Shown here piece by piece: positions 54,157 to 62,162 of a DNA stretch of 64,000 nt. Under the pieces are notes generated by a model. That model was given only the letters and a program-made list of their open reading frames with translations, was not told the origin of the DNA and searched no databases. The position numbers and the translations under genes are program-made. This DNA comes from Ancylomarina sp. DW003 (GTDB lineage: Bacteria > Bacteroidota > Bacteroidia > Bacteroidales > Marinifilaceae): contig NZ_JAKJSD010000006.1 of the NCBI RefSeq assembly GCF_029029505.1, positions 62,001 through 126,000 of the forward strand, in the 5' to 3' direction. Positions within the stretch are counted from its first letter, which is position 1. Each line of letters opens with the position of its first letter.

Positions 54157-54738
54157 ATGAAAAAGAAGAAATTTATAAAATCAGATAACCTCGGAAAAAC
54201 TGAGAAGAAGATTCTATATGTTCTTTTGTTTATCATGCTGCTTATTGGATATTTTTTTGTCGATTATATAGTATCATCAAAAAAAGAAAGAAAATATCTT
54301 CTAGAAACTGAATCAAAAGGTGTTACATGCCAGGTAATTGGTCGTTGGCACACTAGATTAAGTGGAAATATCTTTGAATATTCTGTTTCAGGAAAGACAT
54401 ATGAACATCATCACCAGAACAATGTTAAGTTTAAAAAGGGTGAATGTTATCATGGAATATTTGCAAAGAGTAAACCTGAGATAGTACAAATAGATTTAAC
54501 CTCTCCTATCATTTCAAATAGAGGGAATTTTAAAGAGATTTTTGGAAAAGTTCAAAAAACAGATGCTAACTCTAAACCTAATAGTATTTTATTTACCTAT
54601 CGATTTTTCGGGAGTAAGTACGAAAGAAAAGTATATGTAGAAAAAGCAGATATTTATAATATTGGTAAAAGCTATTTAATTTTGGTAGATGAAAGGGATC
54701 CAGTTATTTCATATTTGAAAGAGCAAGTTGAATTCTAA
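54157..54738 (+). CDS. Membrane-anchored protein of unknown function
   Basis: 193 residues with one N-terminal membrane helix (about 22-43; LYVLLFIMLLIGYFFVDYIV) and a soluble, probably extracytoplasmic remainder. The soluble part has two similar halves: GVTCQVIGRWHTRLSGNIFEYSVSGKTYE with KFKKGECYHGIFAKSKPEI, and SILFTYRFFGSKYERKVYVEK with IYNIGKSYLILVDERDP. The repeat suggests two small beta domains of the kind seen in other short Bacteroidota membrane proteins. No function is assigned. Confidence 0.6.
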   Translation: MKKKKFIKSDNLGKTEKKILYVLLFIMLLIGYFFVDYIVSSKKERKYLLETESKGVTCQVIGRWHTRLSGNIFEYSVSGKTYEHHHQNNVKFKKGECYHGIFAKSKPEIVQIDLTSPIISNRGNFKEIFGKVQKTDANSKPNSILFTYRFFGSKYERKVYVEKADIYNIGKSYLILVDERDPVISYLKEQVEF

Positions 54739-54846
54739 ACAAATATGTCATAAGAGTGGCTTTAGTGTATATTTTATCTATACTAAAAGAGGTGAAAATA
54801 GAGGTAAATTAAGAAACCGTCAGGTATTCCGTCAGGCATAAAAAAC

Positions 54847-54880
54847 AAAACGCTTAACTTCTAGGAAGTTAAGCGTTTTT
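54847..54880. terminator. Perfect terminator hairpin after tRNA-Cys
   Basis: 15-bp perfect stem (54847-54861 with 54865-54879), loop TAG, T and A runs on both sides. It lies 4 bp beyond the 3' end of the minus-strand tRNA and can also end plus-strand transcription from the preceding gene pair. Confidence 0.9.
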
Positions 54881-54884
54881 ATTG

Positions 54885-54955
54885 AGGTCTCTGGCGGATT
54901 CGAACCGCCGTAGATGGTTTTGCAGACCACTGCCTAGCCACTCGGCCAAGAGACC
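54885..54955 (-). tRNA. tRNA-Cys (anticodon GCA)
   Basis: On the minus strand the acceptor arms GGTCTCT (54955-54949) and AGAGACC (54892-54886) pair perfectly. The anticodon loop is CTGCAAA with anticodon GCA, the T arm contains GGTTCGAATCC, and the discriminator base is U (plus 54885), as usual for tRNA-Cys. CCA is not encoded. Confidence 0.95.
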
Positions 54956-55072
54956 CTTTTCTCCTTAAGAGCGATGCAAAGATAAGTAAATAAGAAAATA
55001 CTTTCCAAGCTTTTTAAAGCTTTTCTATATTTTTTTTTCGACTCTTTCCGCAGCTTAAAGAGAATCAAAAAC

Positions 55073-55426
55073 TTATCGACTTAAAGTTAAACTAACTTTC
55101 TCGATTTGCCCGCCCATAGGGGGATTCATTTTCGAAACTTTAACGGTAGCCTTCTCCAATTCCGGGAATTTTGTGTAAAGCATATCCAATAATCGCTGAG
55201 CCACATGTTCCAAAAGATGAGACTTAATCTTAAATTCTTCCTGAATCATCTCATAAGCTCTCTGATAATTAAGAGCATCGGCTATTGCATCAGAGGCTGC
55301 TGGCTTTTCAGCATTATACTCCATGCGCACATATACAATAAACTTATTACCTACCACTTGCTCTTCAACAAAACAGCCATGATAGCCATAAAATTCCAAT
55401 CCTTCCAGTTCTATAATTCCCTTCAT
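55073..55426 (-). CDS. folB: Dihydroneopterin aldolase
   Basis: 117 residues, the normal length for FolB, which splits 7,8-dihydroneopterin to 6-hydroxymethyl-dihydropterin and glycolaldehyde in folate synthesis. Seen are LEFYGYHGCFVEEQVVGNKF with the substrate-binding Glu, the helix LNYQRAYEMIQEEF and the catalytic Lys in VKVSKMNPPMGG. The ATG at 55426 is the only sensible start. Monocistronic here. Confidence 0.92.
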   Translation of the reverse strand: MKGIIELEGLEFYGYHGCFVEEQVVGNKFIVYVRMEYNAEKPAASDAIADALNYQRAYEMIQEEFKIKSHLLEHVAQRLLDMLYTKFPELEKATVKVSKMNPPMGGQIEKVSLTLSR

Positions 55427-55540
55427 ATCTGTAATAATATTTCAGGGCGAATATAGGACAAATTTCCAAAAGCTGAATTCAATTTTGGTCTAGCTTGCAA
55501 ATTCGTTTATATAGGCACTGTTTTATTTAGTGAAAATCTC

Positions 55541-55548
55541 TACTTTTG
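55541..55548 (+). promoter_or_regulatory. -7 promoter element for glnS
   Basis: TACTTTTG matches TAnnTTTG, 127 bp before the glnS ATG, implying a leader of about 120 nt. A weak -33 (TTTT at 55521-55524) precedes it. No T-box or other leader structure was recognised. Confidence 0.45.
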
Positions 55549-55674
55549 TCAGTTCGAACCCATTATAACTGCTTTAAGTTGATTAAACAGTTTATCAAGG
55601 GAATCAAAAGATAAAGCAAGGCGAGGTTTATATAATCTCAGGCAATACATGTATCATCTAAATTAGAGTGAAGT

Positions 55675-57387
55675 ATGGATAACAAGACTATGAATGACGA
55701 GAATGCTAAGGAAGTAAAATCTCTGAATTTTATCCAGCAGATCATTGAAGAGGATCTGAAAAACAATGTCAATGATGGTAGAGTACACACCCGTTTCCCT
55801 CCGGAGCCAAACGGTTACCTACACATTGGACATGCAAAAGCAATCTGCCTAAACTTTAGCCTTGCCCAACAATACCAGGGAAAATGCAACCTACGTTTCG
55901 ACGACACTAATCCTGTAAAGGAAGATACAGAATACGTAGATTCTATAATGGAAGATATCAAATGGTTAGGTTTTCAGTGGGATGCAGATCCTTACTACAC
56001 CTCTGACTATTTTGAACAACTATACGATTGGGCTGTCAAGTTAATTAAGGACGGTAAAGCATACGTTGATGACCAATCTGCAGCAACTATTGCTGAACAG
56101 AAAGGTACGCCAACGGTTCCCGGAACCGAAAGCCCGTTCCGTAGCCGTTCTGTTGAAGAAAATTTAGATTTGTTTGCTCGAATGAGAGCTGGTGAATTTA
56201 AGGATGGAGAAAAAGTATTACGTGCAAAAATTGATATGGCATCGCCAAACATGCACATGCGTGATCCATTGATGTATCGTATTATGCATGCGCATCATCA
56301 CCGTACGGGCGATGCCTGGTGTATTTACCCGATGTACGACTATGCTCATGGCGAGTCGGATTATTTAGAGGGGATCACTCACTCAATCTGTACACTTGAA
56401 TTTGAAGTTCATCGTCCACTTTACGAGTGGTTTGTAAACAATATTACAGATACTGAATACCAGCCTAAACAACGTGAATTTGCACGTTTGAATTTGAGTT
56501 ACACGGTAATGAGTAAGCGTAAGCTTCTTCAATTGGTTAACGAAAATCACGTATCGGGATGGGATGATCCTCGAATGCCAACCATCTCAGGTTTGCGTAG
56601 AAGAGGTTATACCCCAAATTCAATTAAAAACTTTGCTGATACCATTGGTGTGGCAAAGCGTAATAATGTGATTGATGTTTCAGTTTTGGAACACTGTGTT
56701 CGTGAAGATTTGAACAAAACAGCACCTCGTGTAATGGCTGTGCTTAATCCGGTAAAACTGGTATTAACAAACTACCCTGAAGGACAAGAAGAATTCTTAA
56801 GCATCGAGAATAATCCGGAAGATCCGGAATCAGGATCACGAGAAATTCCTTTCTCAAGAGAACTCTACATCGAGCGTGAGGACTTTATGGAAGATGCGCC
56901 TAGAAAATTCTTCAGAATGACGCCTGGTCGCGAAGTTCGCCTTAAGGCCGGTTATATTGTAATGTGTGAGAAAGCGGTGAAGGATGCCGATGGTAACATC
57001 ACAGAAATTCACGCAACATACGATCCATTATCAAAATCAGGAAGTGGTTCTGAGGAAAGTAAACGTAAAGTAAAAGGAACGCTTCATTGGGTTTCTGCTA
57101 AGCATGCTGCTAAAGCAGAGGTGAGAATTTACGATCGTTTATTCAACGATGAAGCTCCAGACAGTCATAAAGAAAAAGACTTCTTGGAGTTCATCAACAA
57201 AGATTCTCTACAAGTTCTTGATAACTGTTTTGTTGAGCCAAGTTTGAAAAATTCAAAAGCTGAAGATCATTTCCAGTTTCAGCGTTTGGGTTATTTCTCA
57301 ACTGACAAGGACAGTTCTGCAGAAAAATTGATCTTTAACCGTACCGTTTCGCTTAAAGATTCATTCTCTAAGAAAAAGAAAAAATAG
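55675..57387 (+). CDS. glnS: Glutaminyl-tRNA synthetase
   Basis: 570 residues, class I aminoacyl-tRNA synthetase of the GlnRS type. HIGH motif His50-Ile-Gly-His53 in [14 protein letters not shown], followed by [12 protein letters not shown], and the KMSKS-like loop VMSKRKL. The C-terminal beta-barrel anticodon-binding domains are present ([23 protein letters not shown]). The distinct GlnRS features rather than GluRS (TRFPPEPNG, short catalytic insert) make the call secure. A terminator follows 25 bp after the stop. Confidence 0.97.
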   Translation: MDNKTMNDENAKEVKSLNFIQQIIEEDLKNNVNDGRVHTRFPPEPNGYLHIGHAKAICLNFSLAQQYQGKCNLRFDDTNPVKEDTEYVDSIMEDIKWLGFQWDADPYYTSDYFEQLYDWAVKLIKDGKAYVDDQSAATIAEQKGTPTVPGTESPFRSRSVEENLDLFARMRAGEFKDGEKVLRAKIDMASPNMHMRDPLMYRIMHAHHHRTGDAWCIYPMYDYAHGESDYLEGITHSICTLEFEVHRPLYEWFVNNITDTEYQPKQREFARLNLSYTVMSKRKLLQLVNENHVSGWDDPRMPTISGLRRRGYTPNSIKNFADTIGVAKRNNVIDVSVLEHCVREDLNKTAPRVMAVLNPVKLVLTNYPEGQEEFLSIENNPEDPESGSREIPFSRELYIEREDFMEDAPRKFFRMTPGREVRLKAGYIVMCEKAVKDADGNITEIHATYDPLSKSGSGSEESKRKVKGTLHWVSAKHAAKAEVRIYDRLFNDEAPDSHKEKDFLEFINKDSLQVLDNCFVEPSLKNSKAEDHFQFQRLGYFSTDKDSSAEKLIFNRTVSLKDSFSKKKKK

Positions 57388-57412
57388 AGATTCAACATCT
57401 CATTCTATATTT

Positions 57413-57442
57413 AAAATCCGGTCTGACGATCGGATTTTTTTT
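57413..57442 (+). terminator. Intrinsic terminator of glnS
   Basis: AAAATCCGGTC (57413-57423) pairs with GATCGGATTTT (57428-57438, one wobble), loop TGAC, then T to 57442. Confidence 0.9.
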
Positions 57443-57740
57443 GCTCTAAATTCTCCGAAATCTGCCCCTTCGACTCTATTTCGACTTCGCTCAGGGAGCC
57501 CAAATTAAAACATGCTATAGAAAATTTCACTAAACCCTTAGAGTTGTTTTGAGCGTGATTTGTCAGTCTGCCGTGAAGCGTGCTACAATTTTATCCACAA
57601 AGGAAGACAAGGATCAGACTGACTTGATTTTTTATTTGCAGATTAAATTTCGGGTGCTCATGAGCCCTTCGGGGTTGCTTACTTTTTGATCTAAGCAAAA
57701 GTAAGATCCGCCTTAGGCGGATGGAGCGAAAAGTAAAAAC
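57443..57740. repeat. Repeat-rich intergenic region between glnS and nrdJ
   Basis: No gene. Contains a CCTTCGACT...CTTCGCTCAGGGAG motif (about 57467-57499). GTCAGTCTG at 57562-57570 is inverted as CAGACTGAC at 57615-57623, with TTATCCACA (57591-57599) in between. GGGTGCTCATGAGCCC lies at about 57651-57666, with a TTACTTTT/AAAAGTAA hairpin and the palindrome ATCCGCCTTAGGCGGAT near 57706-57722. The right part is copy 2, inverted, of the repeat at 51.6 kb. Confidence 0.55.
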
Positions 57741-57746
57741 AAAAAA

Positions 57747-57773
57747 AAAGGATCTTCGCAATGAAGATCCTTT
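57747..57773 (-). terminator. Intrinsic terminator of nrdJ
   Basis: AAAGGATCTTC (57747-57757) and GAAGATCCTTT (57763-57773) form a perfect 11-bp stem with loop GCAAT. On the minus strand a run of T follows (plus 57741-57749 is all A). Located 22 bp past the nrdJ stop. Confidence 0.9.
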
Positions 57774-57795
57774 CCTATATTATTGTTCTAATTAT

Positions 57796-60348
57796 TTATC
57801 CACATTTAGACGTACCACAAGACTGGCAAATCAGACAACCCTCTTGGTAGAGAATGTGTTCTGAACCACAATCCGTACAGGTCATTCCCTTTGCTTTTGT
57901 GCCATTAGGAATATATTTCTTAAGTGAACGCTCAACACCGTTTTTCCATGTATTGATATTCTCGCTATCAAGCTGCAGACCAGAAATCAAGTTCACAACT
58001 TGCTCAATTGGCATACCATGACGTAATACCCCTGAGATCAATTTTGCGTAATTCCAGAATTCTTTATCAAACTTATACGACAGACCTTCAAAAGTTGTTT
58101 TAAAGCCTCTCTTATTGCTATACTGGAAATCATATCGCGTATTTCCTTCATCATCCTTACGTTTAAGAATAAATCCTTTGTTTACAGATTTTGGTAGCAA
58201 TATACCTTCCTCATCATCCTGAATACCCGTAAAAATCTCGTAAGGTTTTCCTTTATAAAGACCAATAATGGCAATCCATTTTGTTTTATTGTTTTGGAAA
58301 CGAACAACCTCAGCTTCAAGTTCAGCAGGGCGCTTTTCCGGAATATCTTTTCCTTCTTCTTCTTTCTTATCGTTAGCGATCAGTACTCCCGAACGTGAAC
58401 CGTCACGGTAAACCGTACAACCTTTACATCCGCTCTTCCAAGCTTCAACATAAAGATCGCCTACCAACTCTTCAGACACGTCGCTTGGTAAGTTAACAGT
58501 TACACTAATCGAGTGATCAATCCATTTCTGCACACGACCTTGCATACGTACCTTTTGCAACCAATCTACATCATTTGATGTTGCTTTATAGTAAGGTGAT
58601 TTTTTTACAAGTTCTTCAACTTCTTCATCGGTAAAGTGTTTTGCCGTTTCAATACCATTAGCTTCCATCCAAGTCACAAATTTGTGGTGGAATACAACGA
58701 ATTCTTCCCAACAATCACCTACCTCATCGGTAAAGTCAACACGAACATCCTTATCATTTGGATTTACCTTTCTACGACGCTTATAAACTGGTAAGAATAC
58801 CGGCTCAATACCCGAAGTTGTTTGAGTCATCAAGCTGGTTGTTCCGGTAGGAGCAATCGTCAAACAAGCAATATTACGACGGCCATATTTCACCATATCC
58901 TCATACATATCTGGAGCAGCCTCTTTCAAACGTAGAATAAATGGGTTTTCGCTTTCTCTCTTAGCATCGAAAATAGTAAATGCACCACGATCTTTCGCTA
59001 AATGTACTGAAGCACGATATGCCTCAATTGCAATTACCTTATGAACTTCCTCTGAAAAGTCTGTAGCTGCTTCAGTTCCATATTGCAAGCCCATAGCTGC
59101 AACCATATCACCTTCAGCAGTGATACCAACACCTGTACGACGTCCTTCTTTAGCCTTAGTTCTAATATTCTGCCACAAGTTACGCTCAACACGTTTCACT
59201 TCAGCTTCTTCCGGATCAGATTCAATCTTTTCTATAATTGCATCAATCTTTTCTAACTCAAGATCAATAATATCATCCATAATACGCTGAGCCATTCCAA
59301 CATGCTTCTTAAACAAATCGAAATTAAAGCTTGCCTGAGGCGTAAAAGGGTTCTCTACATAGCTATAAAGATTGATAGCCAATAAACGACAAGAATCATA
59401 AGGACATAATGGAATTTCACCACATGGATTAGTCGAAACAGTACGGTAACCTAGGTCTGCATAACAGTCGGGCACTGATTCCTTCTCAATTGTATCCCAG
59501 AATAAAATACCTGGCTCTGCTGATTTCCATGCATTGTGAACAATTTTCTTCCACAATTTACCAGCATCAATATCTTTAGTATAAGTTGGATTATCTGAAT
59601 TAATCGGGTATTGCTGAGTGTACTTTTTATTCGCAAGAACAGACTCCATAAACCCATCAAGGATTTTTACAGAAACATTGGCTCCGGTAACTTTACCTTG
59701 CTCCATCTTTGCATCAATAAACTCTTCTGAATCCGGATGCTTTACAGATACACTAAGCATTAAGGCTCCACGACGACCATCCTGAGCAACCTCACGAGTT
59801 GAGTTCGAGTAACGCTCCATAAAAGGAACAATACCTGTTGAAGTTAAAGCTGAATTTTTAACAGGAGAACCCTTAGGGCGAATGTGTGACAAATCATGAC
59901 CAACACCACCACGACGTTTCATCAACTGAACTTGCTCTTGATCAATTTTCATGATTCCACCATAAGAATCAGAATCGCCATTGTTACCAATCACAAAACA
60001 ATTAGATAAAGAAGCAATCTGGAATTTGTTTCCAATACCAGACATCGGGCTTCCCTGAGGAACGATATATTTAAAATCTTTTAATACTGAAAAAATTTCC
60101 TCCTCAGACAAGGGATTAGTATACTTTTGCTCAACACGCGCAATTTCACTTGCAATACGATGATGCATATCATTTGGAGTCTTCTCATAGATATTACCAA
60201 ATGAATCTTTCAAAGCATATTTATTCAACCAAACTCGTGCAGCCAGTTCATCACCTCTAAAATATTCCAGTGATGCCTGATATGCTTCTTCTGAATCAAA
60301 AGTTTGTTGTTTAACCATCGGTTTTTCTTTCTTGTCTTTAACTGTCAT
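57796..60348 (-). CDS. nrdJ: Adenosylcobalamin-dependent (class II) ribonucleotide reductase
   Basis: 850 residues. Makes deoxyribonucleotides using AdoCbl as radical source, so it works with or without oxygen. Catalytic residues are in STNPCGEIPL (Asn-x-Cys-x-Glu), one redox cysteine in SLSNCFVIGN, and the phosphate-binding loop in TIAPTGTTSLMTQ. Near the C-terminus are a TSCPD-like segment (GVLRHGMPIEQVVNLISGLQ) and a zinc-ribbon/redox tail (CTDCGSEHILYQEGC followed by CQSCGTSKCG). Together with YjjI/YjjW and Nap this fits life across oxic-anoxic boundaries. No cobalamin riboswitch was seen upstream. The stop codon overlaps a TTATCCACA box. Confidence 0.95.
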   Translation of the reverse strand: MTVKDKKEKPMVKQQTFDSEEAYQASLEYFRGDELAARVWLNKYALKDSFGNIYEKTPNDMHHRIASEIARVEQKYTNPLSEEEIFSVLKDFKYIVPQGSPMSGIGNKFQIASLSNCFVIGNNGDSDSYGGIMKIDQEQVQLMKRRGGVGHDLSHIRPKGSPVKNSALTSTGIVPFMERYSNSTREVAQDGRRGALMLSVSVKHPDSEEFIDAKMEQGKVTGANVSVKILDGFMESVLANKKYTQQYPINSDNPTYTKDIDAGKLWKKIVHNAWKSAEPGILFWDTIEKESVPDCYADLGYRTVSTNPCGEIPLCPYDSCRLLAINLYSYVENPFTPQASFNFDLFKKHVGMAQRIMDDIIDLELEKIDAIIEKIESDPEEAEVKRVERNLWQNIRTKAKEGRRTGVGITAEGDMVAAMGLQYGTEAATDFSEEVHKVIAIEAYRASVHLAKDRGAFTIFDAKRESENPFILRLKEAAPDMYEDMVKYGRRNIACLTIAPTGTTSLMTQTTSGIEPVFLPVYKRRRKVNPNDKDVRVDFTDEVGDCWEEFVVFHHKFVTWMEANGIETAKHFTDEEVEELVKKSPYYKATSNDVDWLQKVRMQGRVQKWIDHSISVTVNLPSDVSEELVGDLYVEAWKSGCKGCTVYRDGSRSGVLIANDKKEEEGKDIPEKRPAELEAEVVRFQNNKTKWIAIIGLYKGKPYEIFTGIQDDEEGILLPKSVNKGFILKRKDDEGNTRYDFQYSNKRGFKTTFEGLSYKFDKEFWNYAKLISGVLRHGMPIEQVVNLISGLQLDSENINTWKNGVERSLKKYIPNGTKAKGMTCTDCGSEHILYQEGCLICQSCGTSKCG

Positions 60349-60721
60349 GATTAATATTTAAGGTAGATTTAGAATCCAGATTATTTACATAAAACAGAAT
60401 AGTGTCTTATTTTCTTAGATTTTTTCTTTCCGATATGCAATTTAGTTATCGTTTATGAAACCAACAATACCAAAAATTAAAAAACAATAAAAGTTATCCA
60501 CAAAAACCTGTTAATTCACTCACTATCAATTGTTTGTTTTTCTATAAAAATCAAAAAGTTTTCCAAAAAGAAAACATCTAGATATTACAATACGTTCTCA
60601 ACGTACTGAAAACAGAGCCATTCAGACAATTTATAAGATAAAAAGCTATTGAAAATAAGATGTCGAACTTTATTAAACGCTAAAGAACTGAGAGCGTGAA
60701 CGCAGATGAGTTTGGCTTAAA
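60349..60721 (-). other. Region upstream of nrdJ with a DnaA-box sequence
   Basis: 373 bp without a gene. TTATCCACA, the canonical DnaA box, lies at 60494-60502, about 150 bp upstream of the nrdJ start. No exact TAnnTTTG was found on the minus strand. No riboswitch or small RNA is evident. Confidence 0.4.
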
Positions 60722-61951
60722 CTAAAACTTTATTGTGTTAAGAATTTTGTTCGTAGCACCTCTCATTTCGTCAACGTAATTTTTCGAAGAATCACCAGAT
60801 TTTTTTCTCAAATCGAGATTATCATGATAAGAATCAAGGAGGCTATTTAACTCTAATGAATTTTCATATGTAAAAGCGCCCCCAAGAGCAAGAAGATCTT
60901 TTGCCTCTTTAAATTTATGGTAGTTTGGTCCAAAAATAACGGGTAAACCATAACAAGCTGCTTCTAAAGTGTTGTGTATCCCACGACCAAAGCCTCCACC
61001 TATATATGAAACATCGGCATAACGGTATAATGAGGATAGTATACCAATACAATCAACAACTAAAACTTCAGCTGCATCAATCTCAGCTTTAGTAGCAGAG
61101 GTAAATCGTACATAAGGCTTCTCAATGGCATTCACAATGCTTTTTATATGATTCTCATCAACCTCGTGAGCAGCAATAATGAATTTATAATCCTTATCGG
61201 TATTATTAATGTAACTGATAATGTTTTCCTCATCTTTTGGCCAGGTACTACCAGCTATCATCACCGGACGATTCTGAGCAAAATCTTCAACTTGATCTAA
61301 AACTTTAGCTTGTTTTGCAATTGTGTAAACACGATCGAAACGGGTATCTCCGGCTAAACTTACATTTTCGAACCCTATTCCTTTCAGCAGCTTAATAGAT
61401 TCCTCATTCTGAACAAAGAAATGTGTAAAGGCCTTAAGAATTTTACGATAAAGACCTCCATACGGTTTGAAGAACATTTGATTCTTGCGGAATATAGTCG
61501 AGAATATATAGGTAGGGATTTCCTGTTTTCTTAACTGATTTAAATAATGGTACCAAAACTCATATTTGATAAAGAAAACCATCTTAGGATCAATTATACG
61601 GATGAAAGCCTTAGCATTTCTCTTGGAATCAACAGGTAAATAAAATATATAATCAACACCTTCATAATTCTTACGAATCTCATACCCTGATGGAGAAAAG
61701 AATGTCAGCACAATTTTATACTCAGGATACTTCGCTCTAAAGGCTTCAATAACTGGTCTACCTTGTTCAAATTCACCTAAAGAAGCCGAATGAAACCAAA
61801 CCAAGTTTGTTTCACCTTCCACTTCCTTGGCAATCTTTTTTAGGATACCCTTTCGCCCTTGAACCCATTGCTTTGCTTTAGGATTAAACAAAGAGGCAAA
61901 TCGCACTAATAATGAATAGAAAAATATAGATAGATTATAAAACAGAATCAT
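60722..61951 (-). CDS. waaA: 3-deoxy-D-manno-octulosonic acid (Kdo) transferase
   Basis: 409 residues, GT30 glycosyltransferase that adds Kdo to lipid A precursor at the inner membrane. N-terminal membrane anchor (residues 1-20), then VWFHSASLGEFEQGRPVIEAF and VLTFFSPSGYE with the catalytic Glu in the GEFEQ motif. FFIKYEFWYHYL is the WaaA segment whose Trp/Tyr pattern is well conserved; the C-terminal donor site reads SYIGGGFGRGIHNTLEAA. Length is standard. It shows that the organism makes Kdo-containing lipopolysaccharide or lipooligosaccharide. Confidence 0.95.
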   Translation of the reverse strand: MILFYNLSIFFYSLLVRFASLFNPKAKQWVQGRKGILKKIAKEVEGETNLVWFHSASLGEFEQGRPVIEAFRAKYPEYKIVLTFFSPSGYEIRKNYEGVDYIFYLPVDSKRNAKAFIRIIDPKMVFFIKYEFWYHYLNQLRKQEIPTYIFSTIFRKNQMFFKPYGGLYRKILKAFTHFFVQNEESIKLLKGIGFENVSLAGDTRFDRVYTIAKQAKVLDQVEDFAQNRPVMIAGSTWPKDEENIISYINNTDKDYKFIIAAHEVDENHIKSIVNAIEKPYVRFTSATKAEIDAAEVLVVDCIGILSSLYRYADVSYIGGGFGRGIHNTLEAACYGLPVIFGPNYHKFKEAKDLLALGGAFTYENSLELNSLLDSYHDNLDLRKKSGDSSKNYVDEMRGATNKILNTIKF

Positions 61952-62162
61952 GAGTCAAACAATTTAGAATCTTAAACTTCGTTTAAATTTAAACGATTCA
62001 ATATTAATCAGCTGAATTAAAACTGATCTTATCATGCAAAACTAAACATTTTTAACCTCCATCTATCCACTGTAAAAAAATTATCCCCAAATTAGTAGAT
62101 TCAATTCATAATCTAAATCGAGAAGATAAACCCAGGTCTTTCATCTACTTAACAGCAACCTC

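Noticed and set aside
54885-54955. tRNA-Cys as an integration site with duplicated 3' end
   Set aside because: I looked for a second copy of the tRNA 3' sequence in the window and saw none; no integrase gene is present either.
60349-60721. Cobalamin riboswitch upstream of the B12-dependent nrdJ
   Set aside because: No B12-box-like core or the expected stems were seen; the region is simple AT-rich DNA.
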